This document shows, piece after piece, positions 43,355-52,572 of a DNA stretch of 64,000 nucleotides. The notes beneath the pieces are model-generated. The model had not been told where the DNA came from, made no database searches, and saw only the letters and a program-made list of their open reading frames with translations. Every line of letters begins with the position of its first letter. Within the stretch, counting starts at the first letter, position 1. Origin of the DNA: Sphingomonas sp. (GTDB taxonomy: Bacteria; Pseudomonadota; Alphaproteobacteria; Sphingomonadales; Sphingomonadaceae); the NCBI RefSeq assembly GCF_030145815.1, contig NZ_JAIXHL010000003.1:1-64000 (forward strand), read 5' to 3'. A program made the translations under genes and the position numbers.

Positions 43355-44574
43355 TGGGCGATATCCTGTTCCTCGCGCATCGCGTGCCGTTTCCGCCCGA
43401 CCGCGGCGACAAGATCCGCGCGTTCAACATCATCCGCTACCTGAGCGAGCGCAAGCGCGTGCATCTGGTGGCATTTGCCGACGATCCCGCTGACCTCAAG
43501 CGCAAGTCGGGCCTCGCCAAGCTGACCGGCAACCGTCAGATCGTGTGGCGCAGCAAGCCGCAGGCATGGGCGGGCGTGCAGTCGTTGCTGTCGCATCGTC
43601 CCGTTTCGCTGACCGCATTCGACAATGCCGAGGTGCATCGCGCGGTTGAATCGATGCTGGCGCGGCATGCGATCGACACGATCTACGTCTTTTCCAGCCA
43701 GATGGCGCAATATGTGCCGCTGCGCCCGCGTCAGCGCGTGGTGATGGATTTTGTCGACATGGATTCGGCCAAGTTCGCGAGCTATGGCGCGACCAGCCGC
43801 GGCTTCGCAGGCTGGATGATGCGGCGCGAGGCACAGCTGCTCGGCGCGCACGAAAAGGCGATCGCCGCGCGCGCCGATGCGAGCCTGTTCGTCAGCGAAG
43901 AGGAGGCGGAGCTGTTCCGCGCGCGCACCGGGGCCCAGCGGGTCCATGCGGTGTGCAACGGCATCGACACCAGCATTTTCGATCCGGGCGCGCAGTTCAA
44001 GCGTATCGATACGATGGGCGAGCTGATCGTGTTCACCGGCCAGATGGACTATCGCCCGAATATCGAAGGGGTGACCTGGTTCGTCGAGACGATCCTGCCG
44101 CATATCCGGCTGCGCCATCCCAATGCGCGCTTTGCCATTGTCGGGCGCAAGCCGACCGACGCGGTCAAGGCGTTGGCCAAGCATCCGGGCGTTACCGTAA
44201 CCGGCGAGGTGGCGGATGTCCGCCCATGGCTGCAGGCGGCGTCGGTCGTCGTCGCGCCGCTCAAGCTGGCGCGCGGGGTGCAGAACAAGGTGCTGGAGGC
44301 AATGGCGATGGCGCGGCCGGTCGTGGCCTCTGCCGCGGCGGCGACTGGCATCGACCATGGCGGCACGATCGAGGTCGGTGAGACCGTGGGCGAGATTGCC
44401 GACGCCGTGAACCGCATCCTTGCCGATCCGAAAACCGGCGCCGAGTTCGGTGCGCTCGCGCGGCAGCGGGTGATCGATCACTATAGCTGGGACGCGCGCC
44501 TGTCGGTTCTGGACGACATTGTCGGGCTGCGTGGGCGCAACGACCGGCGGCTGGACCGTCCGGCGGCGGCTTGA
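43354..44574 (+). CDS. XrtA system glycosyltransferase (TIGR03087 type)
   Basis: 406-residue GT4-like glycosyltransferase: FLAHRVPFPPDRGDKIRAFN at the N-terminus, acceptor domain with VMDFVDMDSAKFASYG, and the donor domain with FTGQMDYRPNIEGVTWF and the retaining-type APLKLARGVQNKVLEAMAMA. It extends the exopolysaccharide repeat unit. The start shares its first base with the femAB stop (TGATG). Confidence 0.93.
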   Translation: MGDILFLAHRVPFPPDRGDKIRAFNIIRYLSERKRVHLVAFADDPADLKRKSGLAKLTGNRQIVWRSKPQAWAGVQSLLSHRPVSLTAFDNAEVHRAVESMLARHAIDTIYVFSSQMAQYVPLRPRQRVVMDFVDMDSAKFASYGATSRGFAGWMMRREAQLLGAHEKAIAARADASLFVSEEEAELFRARTGAQRVHAVCNGIDTSIFDPGAQFKRIDTMGELIVFTGQMDYRPNIEGVTWFVETILPHIRLRHPNARFAIVGRKPTDAVKALAKHPGVTVTGEVADVRPWLQAASVVVAPLKLARGVQNKVLEAMAMARPVVASAAAATGIDHGGTIEVGETVGEIADAVNRILADPKTGAEFGALARQRVIDHYSWDARLSVLDDIVGLRGRNDRRLDRPAAA

Positions 44575-46106
44575 ACGTGGCGAGCGCGGCGATGCCCGTG
44601 GCGGCGACGCCCCTGTTCGATGCGCGCTGGCAGCGGCATGCCGCGATGCTGGCGGGCGTATGGGCCGTGCTGTTGCTGCTGTTCCGCGGCGATGTCGGCG
44701 ATCTGGCCGCGATTTATTGGACCAATACGACGTTCGGCCATTGCCTGTTCGTGGCGCCGGTCGTGGGTTGGCTGGTGTGGCAGCGTCGGGCCGACCTCGC
44801 CGAGGTGCGGCCCGATGCCTGGTGGCCGGGGCTGATTGTCGTCGCGGGTGGCGCGGGGGCGTGGCTGCTCGGCGATGCGGCGGGCGTGGCGCTGTTTCGG
44901 CATCTTGGCCTTGTGGTCATGCTGCAGGGCGCGGTGGTCGCTTTGCTCGGGCCCAATGTGGTGCGGGCGCTGGCGTTTCCGCTGGCGTACATGATCTTCC
45001 TCGTGCCGTTCGGGGAGGGGCTGGAAAAGCCGCTTCAAGATCTGACCGTTGCGATTTTGGTGCCGCTGCTCGACCTGTTCGGGGTGCCGGCGCATGTCGA
45101 TGGCGTGCTGATCACAACTCCTAATGGCTATTTCGAGGTGGCCGAGGCGTGTTCGGGCGCGAAGTTCGTGATTGCGATGATCGCGTACGGCGCACTGGTG
45201 GCGAACGTCTGCTACACCAGCTGGGCGCGGCGGGTGGCGTTCATGGCCGTAGCGCTGATCGTGCCGATGCTGGCCAATGGCGTGCGCGCGTTCGGGACGG
45301 TTTATGCCGCGTATCTGACATCGGTCGAGGCGGCGACGGGGTTCGACCATATCCTCTATGGCTGGGTATTCTTTGGCGCGGTGATGGCGGGCGTGCTGGC
45401 GATCGGGTGGAAGTGGTTCGACCGCGATCCGGATGCGCCGTGGTTCGATCCGGCCAAGCTGCAGGCGCGCTGGCCGGGGAAGGCGCAGATGCCGGCGGTG
45501 GTGGCGCTGGTGGCTCTGACGATTGTCAGCCTGTTCATGGCCTGGGCGGGGGTGATCGCCGCGCGCGCCGATACGCTGCCAGCGAAGGTCGTCGCGCCGC
45601 AGGTGGCGGGGTGGACGCAGGTTCCGTTGAGCACCCGCGCGCTGTGGAAGCCCAACTTCCCCGGCGCGGACCATTTCGTGATGACGCGCTATTCCGACGG
45701 CATGGGGGCGCAGGTCGATCTGGTGATCGCGGTCTATGCCAGCCAGCGCGAGGGCAAGGAGCTGGTCGGATTCGGGCAGGGCGCGATCCGGGAGAATGAC
45801 AGCTGGGTGCGGATCGAGGATCTGCCCGAGCTTGAGGGCGGGAGTGCGTTGCGGATGACGGCTCCGGGACCGGTCGAGCGTGAGGTTGTGACGTGGTATC
45901 GCGTTGGCGATGCGGTGACCGGAAGCCCGTCGCGAGTGAAGGCGGAGACGCTCAAGGCGAAGCTGCTCGGCGGACGGCAGCGCGCGGTGGCGGTGATGGT
46001 GTCGGCGGAGAAGGGCGACCTTCCGACCCGCGCAGCGATCAAGCGGTTTCTGGGCGCGATGCCGCCGGTGGATGTGCTGGCGGATCGGGCGGCGGGAGTC
46101 GATTGA
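44571..46106 (+). CDS. xrtA: Exosortase A fused to EpsI domain
   Basis: 511 residues. The first 280 or so form the multipass exosortase, with the catalytic triad Cys194 (VAEACSGAKF), Arg239 (LANGVRAFGTV) and His260 (GFDHILYGW). The C-terminal 200 residues form an EpsI domain (ALWKPNFPGADHFVMTRYS through VTWYRVGD). It should cleave the PEP-CTERM sorting signal in the inner membrane. A TTG at 44571 overlaps the previous stop (TTGA); GTG 44577 is an alternative. Part of the same operon. Confidence 0.95.
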   Translation: MNVASAAMPVAATPLFDARWQRHAAMLAGVWAVLLLLFRGDVGDLAAIYWTNTTFGHCLFVAPVVGWLVWQRRADLAEVRPDAWWPGLIVVAGGAGAWLLGDAAGVALFRHLGLVVMLQGAVVALLGPNVVRALAFPLAYMIFLVPFGEGLEKPLQDLTVAILVPLLDLFGVPAHVDGVLITTPNGYFEVAEACSGAKFVIAMIAYGALVANVCYTSWARRVAFMAVALIVPMLANGVRAFGTVYAAYLTSVEAATGFDHILYGWVFFGAVMAGVLAIGWKWFDRDPDAPWFDPAKLQARWPGKAQMPAVVALVALTIVSLFMAWAGVIAARADTLPAKVVAPQVAGWTQVPLSTRALWKPNFPGADHFVMTRYSDGMGAQVDLVIAVYASQREGKELVGFGQGAIRENDSWVRIEDLPELEGGSALRMTAPGPVEREVVTWYRVGDAVTGSPSRVKAETLKAKLLGGRQRAVAVMVSAEKGDLPTRAAIKRFLGAMPPVDVLADRAAGVD

Positions 46107-46192
46107 GCGGCAAGTTGTGGGGTTCGCCCTTGCGCCTCTCCGTCATCCCCGCGAAAGCCGTGCGACGGAACCGGGCGGGGAACGACTGACTG
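46107..46192. other. Gap between xrtA and the amidotransferase gene
   Basis: Contains a half-element related to family C repeats (GTCATCCCCGCGAAAGC at about 46142-46158) but no partner arm. The lack of overlap here contrasts with the tight joins upstream. Confidence 0.5.
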
Positions 46193-48082
46193 ATGTGCGG
46201 CATAGCTGGCCTTTACTATCCCGGAACGCCCAAGCCGGTGGAGCCGGCGCGGGTGCGGGCGATGACCGATGCGCTGGTGCATCGCGGGCCGGACGGGGCG
46301 GGCGTGTGGACCGGGCCGGGCGTTGGCCTGGGGCATCGGCGGCTGTCGATCATCGACCTGTCGGGCGGTGGTCAGCCGATGGCGACGCCGGAGGGCGATG
46401 TCGTCGTCAGCTTCAACGGCGAAATCTATAACTTTCAGGAGGTGCGCGCCGAGCTGGAGGCCAAGGGCGCGGTCTTCGTCAGCCAGAGCGATACCGAGGT
46501 GCTGCTGCATGGCTGGCGGGCGTGGGGGCCGGGGATGTTGTCGCGGCTCAACGGCATGTTCGCCTTCGCGCTGTACGACGCCCGCAAGCAATCGCTGCTG
46601 CTCGCCCGCGACCGGATGGGGGTGAAGCCGCTCCATTATGCCGAATTGTCCGACGGCGCGGTGGCGTTCGCGTCCGAGATCAAGGGGCTGCTGGCGCATC
46701 CGCTGTTCCGGCGGACACCCGATTTTACCGCGGTCGAGGATTTTCTGGGGCTCGGCTATGTCCCCGACGATGCGAGCGTGCTGGCGGGGGTGAAGAAGCT
46801 GCCGGCCGGGCATTATCTGTTGCTGGAGCGGGGCAAGCCCGTGCCCGCGCCGGTCAAATGGTGGGACATCGACTTTTCGCAGCGGGCCAAGGGATCGGCA
46901 CGCGATCTGGAGGCGGAGTTGATCCACCATCTGCGCAGCGCGGTGCGCTCGCGGATGATAGCGGACGTGCCGCTGGGTGCGTTCCTGTCGGGCGGGGTGG
47001 ATTCGAGCGCGGTGGTCGCACTGATGGCCGAAGCGAGCCGGGCGGCGGTCAAGACCTGTACCATCGGGTTCGACGAGGCGGGCTATGACGAGACGGCGCA
47101 TGCCGCGCTGGTGGCCGAGCGGTTCGCGACCCAGCATCGGGTGAAGACCGTCGCGGCGGACGATTATGCGCTGATCGACACGCTGGTGCATCATTTCGAC
47201 GAGCCGTTTGCCGATGCGTCGGCGCTGGCGACTTATCGTGTGTGCGAGCTGGCGCGGGAGAGCGTGACGGTGGCGCTGTCGGGCGATGGCGCGGACGAGG
47301 CGCTGGCGGGCTATCGGCGGTACAAGTTCCACGCGGCGGAGGAGCGGGTGCGCGCGGTGCTGCCGGCATCGGTGCGCGGCATGTTCGGAGCGCTGGGGCG
47401 GGTCTATCCCAAGGCGGACTGGGCGCCGCGCCCGCTGCGCGCGAAGACGACGCTGCTGGCGTTGGCGGATGAGGGCGGGGCGGCCTATGCCAAGGCGGTT
47501 GGGGTGACCACGCCGGCGGTGCGCAGCGGGCTGTATACCGATGCCGCGCGGGCGGCCTTGGGCGGGCATCGTGCCGAGACGCGTTATGTCGAGACGATGC
47601 GCGAGGCTCCGGCGCGCGACGGGCTGGACCGGGCGCAATATGCCGATTTCAAGCACTGGTTGCCCGGCGACATCCTGACCAAGATGGACCGGACCAGCAT
47701 GGCGGTGAGCCTGGAGGCGCGCGAGCCGCTGCTGGATTATCGCTTCGTCGAGTTTGCCGCGACCTTGCCTGCGTCGATGCGGATCCGGGGCGGGCAGGGC
47801 AAGTGGCTGATGAAGAAGGCGCTGGAGCCATATCTGCCCAAAGAGGTGCTGTACCGCCCTAAAATGGGGTTTGTGACGCCGGTTTCTGCCTGGTTCCGCG
47901 CGGCGCTGGCGGATGAGGCTGCGGGGCTGGCGCGATCGCGCGTCTTGGCCGGCAGCGGGTGGTTCGAGCCCAAGGCGATCGCGCGGCTGGCGGAGGAGCA
48001 TCGCAGCGGGCGCGCCGAGCATGGGCGGACGCTGTGGCAGTTGATGATGCTGGAGCGGAGTTTGGCGCGGTTGTTTCCATGA
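46193..48082 (+). CDS. XrtA system amidotransferase (asparagine synthase family)
   Basis: 629 residues (TIGR03108-like). Class II glutaminase domain with Cys2 (MCGIAGLYYPG) and FNGEIYNFQEVR, then the ATP-pyrophosphatase-type synthase domain with PLGAFLSGGVDSSAVVALM and ALSGDGADEALAGYRRY. It should transfer amide nitrogen to a sugar acid or other carboxylate in the polymer pathway rather than make asparagine. Last gene of the locus. Confidence 0.93.
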   Translation: MCGIAGLYYPGTPKPVEPARVRAMTDALVHRGPDGAGVWTGPGVGLGHRRLSIIDLSGGGQPMATPEGDVVVSFNGEIYNFQEVRAELEAKGAVFVSQSDTEVLLHGWRAWGPGMLSRLNGMFAFALYDARKQSLLLARDRMGVKPLHYAELSDGAVAFASEIKGLLAHPLFRRTPDFTAVEDFLGLGYVPDDASVLAGVKKLPAGHYLLLERGKPVPAPVKWWDIDFSQRAKGSARDLEAELIHHLRSAVRSRMIADVPLGAFLSGGVDSSAVVALMAEASRAAVKTCTIGFDEAGYDETAHAALVAERFATQHRVKTVAADDYALIDTLVHHFDEPFADASALATYRVCELARESVTVALSGDGADEALAGYRRYKFHAAEERVRAVLPASVRGMFGALGRVYPKADWAPRPLRAKTTLLALADEGGAAYAKAVGVTTPAVRSGLYTDAARAALGGHRAETRYVETMREAPARDGLDRAQYADFKHWLPGDILTKMDRTSMAVSLEAREPLLDYRFVEFAATLPASMRIRGGQGKWLMKKALEPYLPKEVLYRPKMGFVTPVSAWFRAALADEAAGLARSRVLAGSGWFEPKAIARLAEEHRSGRAEHGRTLWQLMMLERSLARLFP

Positions 48083-48084
48083 CC

Positions 48085-48168
48085 CGTCGCCCCAGCCTTT
48101 GAGCCGGGGCTGGGCTGCCTTTGCAGTCGGAAGAAGAAGCCCTGTCCCGGGTCAAGCCCGGGACGACG
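48085..48168. repeat. Palindromic intergenic cassette, family A copy 4 (variant)
   Basis: Left arm CGTCGCCCCAGCCTTTGAGC and right arm GGTCAAGCCCGGGACGACG; same subtype as the copy at 9.4 kb. It lies between the convergent amidotransferase and MAPEG genes. Confidence 0.75.
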
Positions 48169-48174
48169 ATGGGT

Positions 48175-48615
48175 TTAGTGGAAGCTCACGCTCCAATACG
48201 CCATCGCGGCGTGGACCGTCAGCATGATCAGCGCGATCGTTGCGAGGCTGAAGAGCGAGAAGCGCACGATGACGCGGTTTGTCGTGACCTGCACGAGGCT
48301 GTGGGCGATGCGCAGGGCGACATAAGCCCAGGCGATGGTCGCGTTGAGATTGTCGCCCTGGTCCATCAGCGCCAGCACGATGCAGATAGCGTAGAAAATC
48401 ACCGGCTGTTCAAGCAGGTGGTTGTAATTGTCGGCGGGCCATTGTGCCTTTGCGTCCAGCACGGCGCGCAGATCGGCGCCGGTGCCGCCGACCTTGGTCT
48501 TTGCGTCGATCCCGGCACGCTGCATCGCCGGGATGCGCTTGGCGTACATCCAGATCCACATGATGAGCGTCCAGCCGATCAGCGCGATGACCGGGCCGAA
48601 AATGGCGCTGTGCAT
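48175..48615 (-). CDS. MAPEG family membrane protein
   Basis: 146 residues with four hydrophobic helices and the MAPEG pattern: GWTLIMWIWMYAKRIPAM, NYNHLLEQPVIFYAICIVLA, then AYVALRIAHSLVQ. The family includes glutathione S-transferase-like membrane enzymes; the bacterial substrate is unknown. ATG 48615 follows GGGGGAGGA. Confidence 0.88.
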   Translation of the reverse strand: MHSAIFGPVIALIGWTLIMWIWMYAKRIPAMQRAGIDAKTKVGGTGADLRAVLDAKAQWPADNYNHLLEQPVIFYAICIVLALMDQGDNLNATIAWAYVALRIAHSLVQVTTNRVIVRFSLFSLATIALIMLTVHAAMAYWSVSFH

Positions 48616-48675
48616 GGTGTGTCCTCCCCCTTGTTTGGCAAGAGGGTGGCGGATTTGTTGCGGGGGTGCAACTGA

Positions 48676-48805
48676 TCCTCCCCGGAACGGGGAGGGGGAC
48701 CGCTCCAGAAGGGCGTGGTGGAGGGGGAGCGAGGCAAGGGAATCCGGTGCCGAGAGCCCCCTCCACCATGCTGCGCATGGTCCCCCTCCCCGTGCCGGGG
48801 AGGAG
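48676..48805. repeat. Palindromic intergenic cassette, family B copy
   Basis: Begins ATCCTCCCCGGAACGGGGAG and ends CCCCGTGCCGGGGAGGA. Internal GTGGTGGAGGGGGAG pairs with CCCCCTCCACCAT. Very similar to the copy at 60.9 kb. Confidence 0.8.
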
Positions 48806-48806
48806 T

Positions 48807-49799
48807 TTATTTGGTGTGCGTCGCGGTCCAGGTGGCGAACCAGTCCAGCCACTTTGCGCCGGGGTTGGTCGGGGGCAGCGACAGCGCGCCGAAGCCGTGG
48901 CCGCCGCGTTCGAGCAGATGCGCTTCGACCGGCACCTTATGGCGGCGGGCGGCTTCGATCAGGGCGATGCTCTGGCTGACCGGGACGGTGCCGTCATCCA
49001 TCGCGTGCGCGAGAAACAAGGGCGGCATCGCTGGGCTGGCGCGGGTGAGGACGTCGAAGCGGGCGGAGGCGGCGCCGGCGGGTGGCGGGCCGCCGAACAG
49101 GTTGGGGCCGGAGCGGCTGTTGGGGCCAGCGCTGGCGAACTGCGTGACCGGGTAGATCAGGCCGGAGAAGCGCGGGCGGGCGGACAGGCTGTCGGCGGTG
49201 TCGCGCGGCTTGTAGACCGGATCGTCATGGCCGACGGTGAGCGTGCCGCCGAGGTGGCCGCCGGCGGAAAAGCCGAGGATGCCGAGCTTGGCCGGGTCGA
49301 TGCGGTAATGGGCGGCGTTGGCGCGGATCAGGCGCATCGCCCGCTGCGCGTCCTGCAGCGGCACGTCGGTGCGGTTGAACCAGCCTTCGCCGGGCAGGCG
49401 ATAGGCGAGGACGAACACGGTGATGCCGAGCGGGTTGAGCACGCGCGCGACATTCACCCCTTCATTGATCAGGCTGACAAAGACATAGCCGCCGCCGGGC
49501 ATGACCAGCACCGCGCGCCCGTCGGGCCGCTGCGGGCGGAAGACGCCGATATAGGGGTGGCGGATGCCTTTTTCCCAGCGCTGGGGGGTGCCTAGCGGAA
49601 GCGGGACGGGTTCCCGCGACGGGGCGATGCCCGGCGGGGTGCCGGGCGGTAGGGTCGGCCATAGCATCAGCGTTTCGCGCGGCGGCCATGGCGGCAGCGG
49701 GGTGAATATCTTTTGCGCCGATTGCGCGGCGGCGGTGCCGCTGAGGCCGAAGGTGGCGGCGCCGCCGATGAATGTTCTGCGTCCGATCGTCATGCTCAT
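48807..49799 (-). CDS. Tat-exported alpha/beta hydrolase (acetyl esterase-like)
   Basis: 330 residues with a twin-arginine signal (GRRTFIGGAATFG). The hydrolase core shows VLVMPGGGYVFVS (oxyanion region), the nucleophile in GFSAGGHLGG, the Asp in AMDDGTVPV and the His in GGHGFG. Resembles carbohydrate acetyl esterases of the BD-FAE type. The start may be ATG 49799 or ATG 49793. It is divergent from the carboxynorspermidine dehydrogenase gene. Confidence 0.87.
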   Translation of the reverse strand: MSMTIGRRTFIGGAATFGLSGTAAAQSAQKIFTPLPPWPPRETLMLWPTLPPGTPPGIAPSREPVPLPLGTPQRWEKGIRHPYIGVFRPQRPDGRAVLVMPGGGYVFVSLINEGVNVARVLNPLGITVFVLAYRLPGEGWFNRTDVPLQDAQRAMRLIRANAAHYRIDPAKLGILGFSAGGHLGGTLTVGHDDPVYKPRDTADSLSARPRFSGLIYPVTQFASAGPNSRSGPNLFGGPPPAGAASARFDVLTRASPAMPPLFLAHAMDDGTVPVSQSIALIEAARRHKVPVEAHLLERGGHGFGALSLPPTNPGAKWLDWFATWTATHTK

Positions 49800-49919
49800 G
49801 TCGCATCCATAGGGGAATCCAGCGGGTTAGGGCCAGCCTGCGCTTCGCCCTTTGCATCCGGCGCGCGGGTCCCATATGGGGGCCGCATTCCCCCGGGACA
49901 GTTGAGGAAGGACAAAGGC

Positions 49920-51125
49920 GTGAAGGACGTTCTCGTAATCGGCGCAGGCGGCGTTTCGTCGGTCGCGGTGCACAAGATGGCGAAGAATCCCGAGCTGTTC
50001 GGCAAGATCACGCTCGCCAGCCGCCGTCAGTTCAAGTGCGATGCGATCGCCGAATCGGTCAAGGAGCGCTTTGGCGTCACGATCGACACCGCGCAGGTCG
50101 ATGCCGATGACGTCGCCGCGACGTCGAAGTTGATCGAGCAGGTCAAGCCGAACCTGCTGGTCAACCTGGCGCTGCCCTATCAGGACTTGAACCTGATGGA
50201 TGCGTGCCTCAACACCGGCACCGACTATCTCGACACCGCCAATTACGAGCCGCGCGATGAGGCACGGTTCCATTATGGCTGGCAGTGGGACTATCAGGAC
50301 CGCTTCAAGAATGCAGGCCTGATGGCGCTGCTGGGTTCCGGCTTCGATCCGGGCGTGACCAGCGTGTTCGCGATGTACATCAAGAAGCACCTGCTTGACA
50401 CGATCCGCACGCTCGACATTCTGGACTGCAATGGTGGCGATCACGGCCAGCATTTCGCGACCAACTTCAACCCCGAGATCAACATCCGCGAGATTACCGC
50501 GCCCGCGCGGCACTGGGAGAATGGCGAATGGGTCGAGACCCCGGCGCTGTCGACCCGGCAGGTGTTCGAGTTCGATCAGGTCGGCGCGAAGAACATGTAC
50601 CTCATGTACCATGAGGAGCTGGAGAGCCTGGCCAAGTTCATCCCCGAAATGGAGCGTGCGCGCTTCTGGATGACGTTCGGCGAGCAGTATCTGACGCATC
50701 TGCGCGTGCTGCAGAATGTCGGCCTGACCTCGATCGAGCCGATCATGTTCGAAGGCCGCGAGATCGTGCCGCTGCAGTTCCTGAAGGCCGTGCTGCCCGA
50801 ACCGTCGACGCTGGGCACCACGACCAAGGGCAAGACCAATATCGGCGACATCGCGACCGGCACGAAGGACGGGGAAGAGAAGACCTTCTACGTCTACAAT
50901 GTCTGCGATCACGAGGATGCGTTTGAGGAGACCGGCAACCAGGCGGTGAGCTACACCACCGGCGTTCCGGCGATGATCGGCGCGGCGCTGATGCTCAATG
51001 GCACGTGGCGCGGCGAGGGCGTGTTCAACATGGAGCAGTTCGATCCGGACCCGTTCATGGACATGCTGAACCAGCATGGCCTGCCCTGGCAGGTGAAGGA
51101 ACTGGCCGAGCCGCTGAAGTTCTGA
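49920..51125 (+). CDS. Carboxynorspermidine synthase (saccharopine dehydrogenase family)
   Basis: 401 residues: Rossmann start VKDVLVIGAGGVSSVAVHKM, then NLALPYQDLNLMDACLNTG and GFDPGVTSVFAMY. It should condense a diamine with aspartate semialdehyde using NADPH to give carboxy(nor)spermidine. GTG 49920 follows GAGGAAGGA. The decarboxylase follows after a palindromic cassette, so the two form one pathway. Confidence 0.9.
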   Translation: MKDVLVIGAGGVSSVAVHKMAKNPELFGKITLASRRQFKCDAIAESVKERFGVTIDTAQVDADDVAATSKLIEQVKPNLLVNLALPYQDLNLMDACLNTGTDYLDTANYEPRDEARFHYGWQWDYQDRFKNAGLMALLGSGFDPGVTSVFAMYIKKHLLDTIRTLDILDCNGGDHGQHFATNFNPEINIREITAPARHWENGEWVETPALSTRQVFEFDQVGAKNMYLMYHEELESLAKFIPEMERARFWMTFGEQYLTHLRVLQNVGLTSIEPIMFEGREIVPLQFLKAVLPEPSTLGTTTKGKTNIGDIATGTKDGEEKTFYVYNVCDHEDAFEETGNQAVSYTTGVPAMIGAALMLNGTWRGEGVFNMEQFDPDPFMDMLNQHGLPWQVKELAEPLKF

Positions 51126-51132
51126 CGCGTTC

Positions 51133-51214
51133 CGTCGCCCCGGCGAAGGCCGGGGCCGCCAGATTTGAGCGATGACTTCGCCACAGGGCGGCCCCGGCCT
51201 CCGCCGGGGCGACG
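51133..51214. repeat. Palindromic intergenic cassette, family A copy 5
   Basis: Left arm CGTCGCCCCGGCGAAGG and right arm CCTCCGCCGGGGCGACG, about 30 nt apart, located between the two polyamine genes. Confidence 0.85.
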
Positions 51215-51239
51215 ATTTGTGGGAAGGGATAACAAAGTC

Positions 51240-52436
51240 ATGGATACCCGCGCTGCGTCGCCTGTGATGTCCACCAAGGCCGGTGATCCGGGCGCGTTTG
51301 CCGGGTTTGATCTGAGCCGCGTGCCGTCGCCGTGCTTCGTCGTCGATGCGGCGGCGGTGGAGCGCAACCTTCAGACCATTGCGGATGTGCGGGACCGCGC
51401 TGGGGTGAAGATCCTGCTGGCGCTCAAGGCGTTTTCGATGTGGTCGCTGGGCGATCTGGTCGGGAGATATCTCGACGGCGTCGCGACCTCGGGACTGTAC
51501 GAAGCGAAGCTCGCCAAGGACCATTATCACGGCGAGGTCGCGACCTATTGCTCGGGCTACAAGGCTGCGGACATGGCCGAGATCTGCGCGATTTCGGATC
51601 ATGTGATCTTCAATACGCCGTTCCAGCATGCGGCGATGAAGAGCGCGCTGGCGGCGGCGCGGGCGCGGGGCGACAAGTTCGAGGTCGGGCTGCGCCTCAA
51701 TCCGATGCACAGCGAGGGTGAGGTCCAGAAATACGACCCCGCCCAGCCGCATTCGCGGCTCGGCTTCCCCGCCGATCAGCTGAAGGCCGAGCATCTGGAG
51801 GGGGTTGACGGCATCCATGTCCATTCGCTGTGCGAGCAGGATTTCCCGCCGCTGCGCCGGACCTGGGAAGCGCTAAAGCCGCGGATCGCGCCCTATCTGG
51901 GGCAGCTGAAATGGCTCAATTTCGGTGGCGGGCATCATATCACGCGCGCCGATTATCAGCGCGACGATCTGGTCGATTTCCTCAAGCAGGTGCGCGACGA
52001 GACGGGCCTTGAAGTGATCCTGGAGCCGGGCGAGGCGATCGCGCTCGATACCGGCATCCTGGTCGGCGAGTTCGTCGATGTGTTCACCAACGGCATGCCG
52101 ATCGGCGTGGTCGATATCTCGGCCACCTGCCACATGCCCGATGTGATCGAGGCGCCCTATCGCCCCGCAATGCTGGGCGAGGAGGGTGATGTACTGGTGC
52201 GGCTGGGCGGACCGTCGTGCCTCGCCGGCGATATCCTCGGCGATTTCCGCTTTCCGGAATGGCCGGTGCCGGGGCAGCGCTTCGCGTTCCTCGATCAGGC
52301 GCATTATTCGATGGTGAAGACGACGACGTTCAACGGGGTGCCGCTGCCCAGCATCGCGCTGTGGGACAGCCGGACCGACGATCTGCGGATCGTGAAGTCG
52401 TTTGGCTATGCGGATTTCGAGGGGCGGCTTTCCTGA
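51240..52436 (+). CDS. nspC: Carboxynorspermidine decarboxylase
   Basis: 398-residue PLP fold-III decarboxylase. PLP lysine in LLALKAFSMW; VHSLCEQDF, the GGGHH motif in LNFGGGHHITRAD, and the C-terminal cysteine motif in GPSCLAGD. It releases CO2 from carboxy(nor)spermidine to make (nor)spermidine. ATG 51240 is preceded by AAGGGA at slightly long spacing; an in-frame ATG at 51267 is possible. Confidence 0.92.
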   Translation: MDTRAASPVMSTKAGDPGAFAGFDLSRVPSPCFVVDAAAVERNLQTIADVRDRAGVKILLALKAFSMWSLGDLVGRYLDGVATSGLYEAKLAKDHYHGEVATYCSGYKAADMAEICAISDHVIFNTPFQHAAMKSALAAARARGDKFEVGLRLNPMHSEGEVQKYDPAQPHSRLGFPADQLKAEHLEGVDGIHVHSLCEQDFPPLRRTWEALKPRIAPYLGQLKWLNFGGGHHITRADYQRDDLVDFLKQVRDETGLEVILEPGEAIALDTGILVGEFVDVFTNGMPIGVVDISATCHMPDVIEAPYRPAMLGEEGDVLVRLGGPSCLAGDILGDFRFPEWPVPGQRFAFLDQAHYSMVKTTTFNGVPLPSIALWDSRTDDLRIVKSFGYADFEGRLS

Positions 52437-52469
52437 ATCGGGTGGCGGTGTTAGGAGCCGCCGCAAATT

Positions 52470-52552
52470 CGTCGCCCCGGCGCAGGCCGGGGCCGCCCCG
52501 TTTCAGGCGCAGCGCTCACCACATGGCGGCCCCGGCCTCCGCCGGGGCGACG
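52470..52552. repeat. Palindromic intergenic cassette, family A copy 6
   Basis: Left arm CGTCGCCCCGGCGCAGG and right arm CCTCCGCCGGGGCGACG. With copy 5 it flanks nspC. Confidence 0.85.
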
Positions 52553-52572
52553 AGGCATTTTGTGAGCGAGTC

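Noticed and set aside
35487..48082. Locus considered as a classical Wzx/Wzy capsule cluster
   Set aside because: No flippase or polymerase is present; the exosortase, FemAB, ATPase and OM-barrel set is specific to the XrtA system.
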